Assembly (NCBI RefSeq): GCF_002812085.1
Contig: NZ_NPDM01000004.1
Location: 124,001-188,000 of the forward strand
Source: Leptospira levettii
GTDB lineage: Bacteria; Spirochaetota; Leptospiria; Leptospirales; Leptospiraceae
Reading direction: 5' to 3'
Length of the DNA stretch: 64,000 bases
The translations under genes were made by a program, and so were the position numbers. Each line of letters begins with the position of its first letter. Position 1 is the first letter of the stretch. Under the pieces are notes generated by a model. The model did not search any database. It was not told where the DNA came from and was given only the letters and a program-made list of their open reading frames with translations. Of the stretch, positions 34,920 through 42,705 are shown one piece after another.

Positions 34920-35870
34920 CTATTGGGTCTTTTTATAGTCATTGGCTATGGCCTCTGCAAAGAGTTTTGCCAAATCTTCATCTGGGTGACCATCATTTGG
35001 GATGTATATCTGTTTTTTTTGGGCAAATAAAACCTCTGTCTCCTGGCGTAGGTCTATGGTACTGATACCCTCGGTTTCAAAAAATTTTTTTGCAACATCA
35101 TAATTCGGATCATTTGTATCAGGTGTGCCATTTGGGGCCATTCCCCAAGAGAATAAAATCTTCCATTGTTCTTTGTTGTGAATTTTGTTATGAATGAATG
35201 TTTTTAAAAACGAATAGGTGGGATGAGTCTTTGGATAGATTGTCGGAATTCCATTTATATAAACGTTTGTTTGTGGTGATGGTAAGAGTGATTCATAGAG
35301 TGATGAATTCCTTGATAGAAAGAAGTGGATTGGGTATACGTATTTCTTCATTCCCTTTTTTTCCCTTTCGTCATCGATAAAATCAGACGGATTCCATATC
35401 CAATAGATGGAGTTTGGATTTTTATTTGTTTGGATTAAAGTATCCATATACAAATTTGAAATTCCGTTCGTGCCAATTGCATCCACAGCAATCACTCGAG
35501 TTTTGATTTTGTATTTGGTTTCTAACAAAAAGGCAATGGTTTTTTTTGTTGGTAGTCCATAACCCATCGCCATAGAATCGCCAAGTAACCAAACAACTGT
35601 TTCATTTGTTTCTGGAATGTTCGAATTAATTATCCTTTCTCCCATCTCGTCTGTTTGGATGTCCCATGGTTTTCCATCTCGACGAGTGAAACCTTCCTTT
35701 ACTTTCGGACACAAACGGATTTCAGACCAATCTTTCAGACAATGGATTTTTTTATAGCGGAGCTCTTCGTTTGGGCTCGTGTGTTGGAATCGAAAGTATC
35801 CCTCTCCAAAAAGGAGAAGGATACCAAAAACAAAACTAAATTTGAAAAGTAGATTAAAGAATTTTTTCAA
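34920..35870 (-). CDS. Second membrane-anchored SGNH-like protein
   Basis: A 316-residue protein, N-terminal anchor MKKFFNLLFKFSFVFGILLLFGEG, then an SGNH fold: WLLGDSMAMGYGL (Ser), DAIGTNG (Gly), a weaker block III in IWNPSDF (Ser-Asp where Asn-Asp is usual) and PNDGHPDEDLAKLFAEAI (Asp and His). It resembles the protein encoded by the next gene and the two may have arisen by duplication. The missing block III Asn suggests altered or lost catalysis. Its ATG overlaps the upstream membrane-protein gene by 17 bp. Confidence 0.72.
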   Translation of the reverse strand: MKKFFNLLFKFSFVFGILLLFGEGYFRFQHTSPNEELRYKKIHCLKDWSEIRLCPKVKEGFTRRDGKPWDIQTDEMGERIINSNIPETNETVVWLLGDSMAMGYGLPTKKTIAFLLETKYKIKTRVIAVDAIGTNGISNLYMDTLIQTNKNPNSIYWIWNPSDFIDDEREKKGMKKYVYPIHFFLSRNSSLYESLLPSPQTNVYINGIPTIYPKTHPTYSFLKTFIHNKIHNKEQWKILFSWGMAPNGTPDTNDPNYDVAKKFFETEGISTIDLRQETEVLFAQKKQIYIPNDGHPDEDLAKLFAEAIANDYKKTQ

Positions 35871-36534
35871 TGAGTAAGTAGAAAAAGGACAAGTTTCCTA
35901 TATAAAGAACCATCACTAAAAAACCAATGGCAATTTGGAAAAGGTAAGCGGAATAAGAAAAGCCTTGGTAGGCGAGGTAGGCAGTGATTCCTAAAATCAT
36001 CTCAGGAACGAGGACGTAGTAGGCAACGTGACCCCACATTTTAACATTTTGTGCATACCAAGAACCAAAAATCCACATCGTTGCTTCAGACAATCCGAAG
36101 ATGAATAAACTGACAAGACCTACCCATATCCCAGTACCAATGATAGAAACAGATCTTTCTTCTAATTTGATTCCTGTATAAACACAAATAAAAAGAGGGA
36201 TGACCCAAAGACCTGCCATATAACCAGAAACAGTTCCTATTTTGAAAAATCCATCTTCAGGAAAAACTAATATCTGTAAAACGGCCGATAAAAACCAATC
36301 TGGAAAAACCATAAATATAGATAGTGGAACTAAAAATTTCCAAATTCGATACGGAGTATGCCAATGGAATAGAATACAAATGGCAACAAAACTGACATGA
36401 AAAAAAGCCGTGAGGCTTGCGATTTTCACACCAGCTTCATACGGAGCATAAAAGAGAACAATACCAGCGATTATGGTAAATACAAAAAAGTACAAAGCGA
36501 GTAAAAATTCTTCAGCCAGGAACTTTGGTTTCAT
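35854..36534 (-). CDS. Membrane protein of unknown function (about 7 helices)
   Basis: A 226-residue, very hydrophobic protein with about seven predicted membrane segments, for example LLALYFFVFTIIAGIVLFYA and VSLFIFGLSEATMWIFG. I do not recognise a family. It heads the minus-strand group of MBOAT and SGNH genes (17-bp overlap with the next), so it may help the same acylation or glycan-decoration process, but the sequence gives no direct clue. Confidence 0.7.
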   Translation of the reverse strand: MKPKFLAEEFLLALYFFVFTIIAGIVLFYAPYEAGVKIASLTAFFHVSFVAICILFHWHTPYRIWKFLVPLSIFMVFPDWFLSAVLQILVFPEDGFFKIGTVSGYMAGLWVIPLFICVYTGIKLEERSVSIIGTGIWVGLVSLFIFGLSEATMWIFGSWYAQNVKMWGHVAYYVLVPEMILGITAYLAYQGFSYSAYLFQIAIGFLVMVLYIGNLSFFYLLIEKIL

Positions 36535-36646
36535 CGTTCTCGAATTTGAAAGGAAGCGATAAGAATGGCAAGTCGAAACTTTGTTTGGTGGTAAGAAAAA
36601 TAAAAAATCGAAAGTTAGTAGGAATGAAATGGATTCGAAATGATCT

Positions 36647-36720
<74 letters not shown>

Positions 36721-36734
36721 AAGGTAAAACCACT

Positions 36735-38018
36735 TCACCAGAGTCTGATCCACCGTAAAGTACGATTTCGCAACTTGTTCCAAAGGGAAAATTCTTCACT
36801 CAAACGATCACAAAGACTTTTGGGATCGGAAGTTTGGTTTATGAGAACGATTAAATTGTCTTTTGCCCTAGACAAGGCAACGTATAATATCCTTCTTTCT
36901 TCTTCCAAGTCGATGGAACTCAAATCTTCACTCCAACCTTGGCACAAATCCACAATCACAGTCTTAAATTCGAGACCTTTTGCACTATGGATTGTCATCA
37001 CTTGTTGATTGGGCACACCAACTTGGATCCATTCGATTTTACGAAAATTACTTCGAGTCAGTAAAACAGACTCAGAATCAATCGAGTGGTATTTTTTCCA
37101 AATTGTTTCCAAGAAGGGATCATTCTCTTTTTTGACTTCCAAATGGAAAAATCCTTTTTCCTTTCGAAAGGAAATCGTTTTTTTGGAAATTTTGTTTTTG
37201 TTTAGTCTGATCGGTAATAAACTTTTTTGAATGATGGTATTCGTTGATCGATAGTTAGTTGGTAATTTGTATTGGATTACGTTTGGAAAATGGTTTGGAA
37301 ATTCTAAAAATGGCTTAGGAGTAGCGCCTCGGAATCCATAAATTGCCTGCCAGTCATCACCCACAACAGTGATAGTTTCAAACTCCATCCGTTTGATGAT
37401 CTCTAATTGTTGTTCATCTGTGTCTTGGAATTCATCGATGATGAGAGATTTCCATTTTTCTTTTACGGTTCGAGAATCTTCTGTTTTTAGAAAATCTAAA
37501 AAATCTTGGATTAGGTCATCAAATTCAAAGTAATGATGATCTCGTTTCCAGTTTTGAAAGGAAGTGATGTAGTTTTCATAAATCTCTGTAGATAAGTTTC
37601 GAAGATACTTTCCATTTTGTTTGATCAGTATGGAAAATGGAATTCCACCTATCAATTCACGATTCGGTTCTAAAAATCTTTTGGTCATTTCCCATTTTTT
37701 AGAATCTGGAAGGAGTTTACATTTTGACCAATTTTTTTGGAAACGGGAATGTTTTAAAGAATCATAACAAAACGAATGAAAGGTGGAAATATGATACAAA
37801 TGTGAAAGTCCTTTTTTCTCACATCGTTCTTTGAATTCTTTTGTTGCTTTTTTGGTAAATGTGACAATGAGAGTTTTTTCTGGGGGGATTGTTTGGTTTT
37901 TTTCCCTTTCCTCTAAGAGTCCAATCATGGTTGCTGTTTTGCCAGAACCTGCGCCAGCTATCACTTGTATAATGGAGTTTTTGCTGGTTATGATTTCCTT
38001 TTGTTCCAAACTCCACAT
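36735..38018 (-). CDS. Compact UvrD/Rep-like superfamily 1 DNA helicase
   Basis: A 427-residue SF1A helicase: Walker A IAGAGSGKTATM, motif Ia VTFTKKATKEF, STFHSF, Walker B LIIDEFQDTDEQQ, motif III VVGDDWQAIYGFRGA, motif IV NYRS, motif V TIHSAKGLEFKTVIVD and motif VI EEERRILYVALSRAKDNLIVL. All ATPase motifs are intact. Rep, PcrA and UvrD are 650-750 residues, so the 1B and 2B subdomains are strongly reduced. A specialised repair or recombination helper is possible; the precise role is unknown. Confidence 0.9.
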   Translation of the reverse strand: MWSLEQKEIITSKNSIIQVIAGAGSGKTATMIGLLEEREKNQTIPPEKTLIVTFTKKATKEFKERCEKKGLSHLYHISTFHSFCYDSLKHSRFQKNWSKCKLLPDSKKWEMTKRFLEPNRELIGGIPFSILIKQNGKYLRNLSTEIYENYITSFQNWKRDHHYFEFDDLIQDFLDFLKTEDSRTVKEKWKSLIIDEFQDTDEQQLEIIKRMEFETITVVGDDWQAIYGFRGATPKPFLEFPNHFPNVIQYKLPTNYRSTNTIIQKSLLPIRLNKNKISKKTISFRKEKGFFHLEVKKENDPFLETIWKKYHSIDSESVLLTRSNFRKIEWIQVGVPNQQVMTIHSAKGLEFKTVIVDLCQGWSEDLSSIDLEEERRILYVALSRAKDNLIVLINQTSDPKSLCDRLSEEFSLWNKLRNRTLRWIRLW

Positions 38019-38091
38019 AAAAACTTGAGGTAATGGATTAAGAGATTGGAACTAAAATTGATTCGGATTGATCACCTAAATATGGTTTTGT

Positions 38092-38751
38092 TTAAATTTT
38101 AAAGACAGCAGAGTCTTCATCTTCTTCTTCTTTCAAATCATAATAACCATAGATGAAATGGGAACTGGCACGTACTTCCATTCCATAAAAATGTTCCGAA
38201 ATCCTACCTGATTTTACGACCTCAAGTTTGTATTCCTCAGCTAAAAATTTCATTTTATCCATCGAAATTTTTTCATTGATTTTGGGTCCAAATCCAGACT
38301 CAGTTTTTGACCAATCCACAATGAATAACCTACCTCCTGCTTTCATGGAACGGATGAGCCCATCCATCGCAAGTCCAGGGTTTGGGAATGTGGAAAGGGA
38401 TAAGGAAGCAAAAATAATTTCGGGAACGGGGACCCATTCTGGGAGGAGAGGGTGGTCAGATTGGTCCATATAAAATGGCGTTAGTTGCTCAATGCCTTCC
38501 ATGAGTTTTCTACGGAGGATGCGATCGATGATGTCTTGTTGGCATTCCGCAGCCCATATCCAAACATTCGGAAACCATTTACGGAAGTCCTGAAAGTAAA
38601 ACCCAAGTCCACTCCCAAAATCAACCAAATTGGTCAGGCCCTTCCAATTGAAAAATGCATACACATCTTCTGGAGGACAAACCTCTCGTCTATGACTCGA
38701 GAGCAAATACTCTTGGTAAGTTTGGGAACGGTAGTATTCCGTTTCAGACAT
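38092..38751 (-). CDS. Class I SAM-dependent methyltransferase
   Basis: A 219-residue methyltransferase-fold protein. SAM motif I is NLVDFGSGLGFYFQDF; later strands include EIIFASLSLSTF and GGRLFIVDWSKTESGFGP. The ATG at 38751 gives MSETEYYRSQTYQEYLLSS; an in-frame TTG at 38787 would add 12 residues. Small-molecule or lipid methyltransferases often look like this, but the substrate cannot be told. An acidic C-terminal tail is present (LKEEEDEDSAV). Confidence 0.78.
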   Translation of the reverse strand: MSETEYYRSQTYQEYLLSSHRREVCPPEDVYAFFNWKGLTNLVDFGSGLGFYFQDFRKWFPNVWIWAAECQQDIIDRILRRKLMEGIEQLTPFYMDQSDHPLLPEWVPVPEIIFASLSLSTFPNPGLAMDGLIRSMKAGGRLFIVDWSKTESGFGPKINEKISMDKMKFLAEEYKLEVVKSGRISEHFYGMEVRASSHFIYGYYDLKEEEDEDSAVFKI

Positions 38752-38831
38752 AATGACAAATCTTCTAGAAAAGAGGGGAAAGTACAAACGAAAAATTCAA
38801 TTCGAGGGAGATAACCACCGAAAATCTAAGT

Positions 38832-40517
38832 ATGAAGTTCTCGATTCACCTCTGGACGGTTGTACTGCTACTTTCTCAATTCCCGGTTTGGGCAGACTCC
38901 GGATTTGAGGAAAGTCGTTATCCATCGATTGCAAAAGCAATTCATGCGAGTCTTTTGCCTGACAAAAAATCCATTCGTATTGATTGGGATTCACCCAAAC
39001 AAGAAGGCGAAATCATCGTTGCCAGATCCAATGTAATGATTGATAGCCCAGACAAACTCTACATTGCTGATTCACTTGGCCGTTACAAAGCTTCCGGTCC
39101 TAATGCAACTCGTTTATACTTTGATTATAATTTAAAACCTGGAACATACTATTACGCGATTGTGATGGTTTCCGATGTTCGAAAACGAGAAGTCAAACTA
39201 TTTGCCAATCAAAACTATACGATTATCCCTGTCACCATTGCAGAAGAAAATGGAACACCTGTTGTAGGGCAAAATCCAGATTTCCCTGCTTTCCCACAAG
39301 ATACTAATATCCAATCTATGGTGGGGGGAGTATCTGGAATCACAGCTAATATCGAAAAACGATTCATTCGATTGAATTGGAATCCACCACAAGGTGCCAC
39401 TGCGGGAAGGACTATTTACACTGTCTATCGTTCCAACTCACCACTAACAAGTCTTCCACTGATGCAGAAAGCAGATAAACTCTCGGAGCTCACACATCCG
39501 ACTACTTCCTTTTTGGACCAAGACCTAAGTAAATCACAAACATTGTATTATGGTGTTTCTGTGAAACAAATGGGTAGTGAAGAAACACTACCACTAGAAG
39601 ATAAAAAATCGACATTACGTGTTTTTTATATCAAACAATCTGATAAAGCAAATGCAGAAGTAATTGTTGAAGAAACTCCTAAAAAAGACAACCCTGAAGT
39701 TGCATCTAATGAAGTGAAACCAAACTTAACAGGGGCTTTACATGTGCGAGGATTAGGGTATGAACGTGTTGGTAAAGGAGCAGTGATCAGTTGGTTAAGT
39801 CCAGAAGCTGCTGATGAAACAACAATTTATACTCTGTATGCTTCCATACGTCCTCTAAACCAAGGTGCATCCTCTTTTAACCAAGGAACGGTCGTTAAAG
39901 TTGCAACTGTTGTTCATCCAAAAACAAATTTTTTCATCAAAGAACTAAAAGAAATTGATGAATTGTATTTTGGTGTGACTGCAAAATCAAGTTCCGTTCC
40001 TGAAGATTATAATTTAAAAGAAAACGTATCTTATTTTAAATATGATTTTTCTAAAGATAATCTTCCAAAAGATGAACCAGATATTGTAGCGGAATCAAAA
40101 CCTAAAAAAGAACCTGAAAAATCTGAAATTTATAAAAATGAACATGCTGTAACTCCAACTGAGTTGACTCCTCCAAAAGAAAATTTTGAGCCAGTAAATG
40201 ATTTTAAACAAGAAACTCAAGCAACAGTCACCTATGATTTAGGACAAACAGAGTTAAATCGAATCATCAAAGAAACGGTGATCCAAAAGAAATTTGAAAC
40301 AGCCGTATATCGATTAGAAGAATATTTAAAATATGAAACTAGTTCTTACTTAAGGGGAAAAGCAATGTTCTTCCTTGGCGTTAGTGCGTTAAAAACCGGT
40401 GATACCAAAAAGGCTTTAAAGTGTTTTTTGAAAAAGGAAACCAAATCCTATTCTCCATCAAGAGTTGAATTTTGGACGAATCAAACCCTAAATCAAGTGG
40501 GTAGAGGTAATTTATGA
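38832..40517 (+). CDS. Secreted protein with fibronectin type III-like repeats
   Basis: A 561-residue protein with signal peptide MKFSIHLWTVVLLLSQFPVWA. Three related segments of about 90 residues (about 25-125, 170-270 and 295-400) begin with an IRLNWNPPQ-like strand and end with a TFYYAV-like strand (KSIRIDWDSPK...YYYAIVMVS; RFIRLNWNPPQ...LYYGVSVKQ; GAVISWLSPEA...LYFGVTAKS), the look of Fn3 modules. A Lys/Glu/Pro-rich linker leads to a C-terminal TPR-like pair (KKFETAVYRLEEYL, AMFFLGVSALKTGDTKKALKCF). Co-transcribed with the next TPR gene (ATGA). Likely periplasmic; function unknown. Confidence 0.72.
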   Translation: MKFSIHLWTVVLLLSQFPVWADSGFEESRYPSIAKAIHASLLPDKKSIRIDWDSPKQEGEIIVARSNVMIDSPDKLYIADSLGRYKASGPNATRLYFDYNLKPGTYYYAIVMVSDVRKREVKLFANQNYTIIPVTIAEENGTPVVGQNPDFPAFPQDTNIQSMVGGVSGITANIEKRFIRLNWNPPQGATAGRTIYTVYRSNSPLTSLPLMQKADKLSELTHPTTSFLDQDLSKSQTLYYGVSVKQMGSEETLPLEDKKSTLRVFYIKQSDKANAEVIVEETPKKDNPEVASNEVKPNLTGALHVRGLGYERVGKGAVISWLSPEAADETTIYTLYASIRPLNQGASSFNQGTVVKVATVVHPKTNFFIKELKEIDELYFGVTAKSSSVPEDYNLKENVSYFKYDFSKDNLPKDEPDIVAESKPKKEPEKSEIYKNEHAVTPTELTPPKENFEPVNDFKQETQATVTYDLGQTELNRIIKETVIQKKFETAVYRLEEYLKYETSSYLRGKAMFFLGVSALKTGDTKKALKCFLKKETKSYSPSRVEFWTNQTLNQVGRGNL

Positions 40518-41683
40518 GTCGAGTGATTGTATCCTTAGCAGGTTTGTTATTTATTGTAGCTGGACTCTCCACTGCCTATTACCAAACCAATATTTCTGCA
40601 AAAGAAGACCAGTCTCAATTGGTTTTAGAGAAAATTGCAGAAGGGGAAGAGTATTTAAAGCAAACTAATCCACATAGCAGAGAAAAGGCGATAGTTATCT
40701 TTTCTGAATTAGCTGGAAAACAAGGTTTGGAAAAATATGAATTTCAAATTAAGTACAACCAAGCGAGAGCCTTGGAAAAAAATTTGGATTTTTATCCTGC
40801 ACTAGACATCTATAAAGATCTTAAAAAAAATACAAATTGGAAACAAGAAGACAGGGATAAACTGAGTTATTCTTTAGGAAATTTACTTTTAAAAATTGGA
40901 AATGAACCAGAAGGAAAGGCTCATCTGGAATCGGTTTTACAATCTAGTTCCGACAATAAACTTCGATCCAAAACCTTCATGGCACTTGCTGACCACTATT
41001 ACAAAATTGGGCAGTATGAAACGGCTCGTAAAAATTATGTTTTGTCTTTGCAGGAAGATCCTAACCATACGGAATCAAGAATAGGTTGGGGCCGTACATT
41101 ACGTAAATTAGGAAAAGATTGGGCATCGTTTGATGTATTTGATGAATACATCGAAACCCAAGATGGACTTGCCGGTGCGGATGAAAAGGTAGTTGGTGAG
41201 TATAAAGACTCAGTTTTTAAAGAAGCAAAAGATAATTATACTAAAAAACAATATATCAAATCAATTGAATTGTTTCAAAAATCTTTAGCTGTGAATCCTT
41301 CTCCAAAAAAAGAAGAAGAGGCACTATATTATATTGCACTTGCTTATGATGCAATAGGAAAACAAACAGAATCACTTACATATATCAATAAGGTATTGAA
41401 TAATAGTGATTATTCATTAGACCAAGCTTCACTTTATAAGAAGGGAACGATTTACTTCAGACAAGGTAAGTTTGAAAAAGCAGCCGGTATTTTCCAAACC
41501 ATTGTAGACAAATACCCTAAAAACCAGATTACCGACAAGGCGATTGCATGGAAAAAAGAATCACTAGATCAATTTACTGACCACAATGATTTAGAAGATT
41601 CTGATGTATCGTCAGATTCTACATCAAATAAACCGAATTCTTATTCAGGGAAACCTGATTCGGGAAATGATTTAGAATTTTAG
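40514..41683 (+). CDS. Membrane-anchored TPR protein
   Basis: A 389-residue protein with one N-terminal anchor (VIVSLAGLLFIVAGLSTAYYQ) and at least five TPR motifs, for example KTFMALADHYYKIGQYETARKNYVLSLQEDPNHTESRIGWG and EEALYYIALAYDAIGKQTESLTYINKVL. The tail is Ser/Asn-rich and disordered. It starts in the stop of the Fn3-like gene and the two products may act together in the envelope. The stop codons of this gene and the convergent metalloenzyme gene overlap by 4 bp. Confidence 0.8.
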   Translation: MSRVIVSLAGLLFIVAGLSTAYYQTNISAKEDQSQLVLEKIAEGEEYLKQTNPHSREKAIVIFSELAGKQGLEKYEFQIKYNQARALEKNLDFYPALDIYKDLKKNTNWKQEDRDKLSYSLGNLLLKIGNEPEGKAHLESVLQSSSDNKLRSKTFMALADHYYKIGQYETARKNYVLSLQEDPNHTESRIGWGRTLRKLGKDWASFDVFDEYIETQDGLAGADEKVVGEYKDSVFKEAKDNYTKKQYIKSIELFQKSLAVNPSPKKEEEALYYIALAYDAIGKQTESLTYINKVLNNSDYSLDQASLYKKGTIYFRQGKFEKAAGIFQTIVDKYPKNQITDKAIAWKKESLDQFTDHNDLEDSDVSSDSTSNKPNSYSGKPDSGNDLEF

Positions 41684-42654
41684 TTGGTTTCCATTAGAAA
41701 CTCATTCGTGTGTGTATTGAATAGAGCTTCCTCTAATCCGAAAGTTTTATAAATTTCCGGAACAATATCAGCTAACGAATGAATATTTTCTGCGAAGCGG
41801 TCAGCATCCTTTCCATACAGGATGGTGGCCGCTGGGTTTTCGGTATGATTCTTTTGGCTTAAGTCTTCCATATTCCCATGATCACTGGAAACAATTAATA
41901 AATCTTCGTTTGGATTTAGATTTGTTAAAAGTCCTTTAAAAAATGCTTCTAAATTAGAAATCACTTTTTCTGCTTTTTCCCAATCCATTGCATGTCCCAC
42001 TTTATCAGTTAAAAAATATTCATACAAAGTGAGTTGGTAGTTTGAAAATTGTTGGAAACACTTTGTTCCAAGTAGGTATGGGTCTCTCTTTTCTAAAAGG
42101 GGATCTCCTTCTTTTAACATATCAATTCCTAGTGTTCCCATTATTTCATGAGTGAGGTCCATATAAAGTCCTCTTTCACTACGAAGGTCCTCAAAATTTT
42201 TGAGAGGCCTACCACTGGCAAGTTGGACAAGTGTGGAAGCTGAAACAAGTTTTGGTTTTTCTTCCACATGTTTTAAGTAAGGTGGTGAAAAACAGTTTAG
42301 AAAATCACTTAGGATTCCTTTTTCATTTAAAACTTTGATGAGGGAATATTTTGCTATGATTTTTCGTAAGGTGATGGTCGGAAATCCACTGACATGACGA
42401 CCTAAAACCTTGGGACCAGGAATTCCTGTCCATAATGCAGTTTGGCCCGTGGCTGATTGGGGGAGGCCAGGAACACCCATATGAGCATCCGTTTTTAGGT
42501 AATGGATATGATTGGCATTGACAGGGAGGTCAAGGTCGAATTTGGAAATCCCACCAACAGGTGCTAAAAAACCTTTTGCAAAACGGCTAAATGGATTGGT
42601 TTTTGGATCATAGTTTGCGATCCCAACTCCATCCAAAAATACATAAAAAATCAT
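41680..42654 (-). CDS. Alkaline phosphatase-superfamily metalloenzyme
   Basis: A 324-residue protein of the phosphopentomutase / iPGM metalloenzyme group. The metal- and phosphate-binding motifs are complete: FLDGVGIANYD (first Asp), PQSATGQTALWTG (Ser/Thr nucleophile), DKVGHAMDWEKA (Asp and His) and SSDHGNMEDLSQKNHTENP (Asp-His and final His). It is shorter than phosphopentomutase (about 390) or iPGM (about 510). The substrate is not evident. No signal peptide. Confidence 0.85.
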   Translation of the reverse strand: MIFYVFLDGVGIANYDPKTNPFSRFAKGFLAPVGGISKFDLDLPVNANHIHYLKTDAHMGVPGLPQSATGQTALWTGIPGPKVLGRHVSGFPTITLRKIIAKYSLIKVLNEKGILSDFLNCFSPPYLKHVEEKPKLVSASTLVQLASGRPLKNFEDLRSERGLYMDLTHEIMGTLGIDMLKEGDPLLEKRDPYLLGTKCFQQFSNYQLTLYEYFLTDKVGHAMDWEKAEKVISNLEAFFKGLLTNLNPNEDLLIVSSDHGNMEDLSQKNHTENPAATILYGKDADRFAENIHSLADIVPEIYKTFGLEEALFNTHTNEFLMETN

Positions 42655-42705
42655 TCCTTTCCTTAGACCGATTGGTTTTTGCCTAGTGACAACCCGATAA
42701 TAAGA

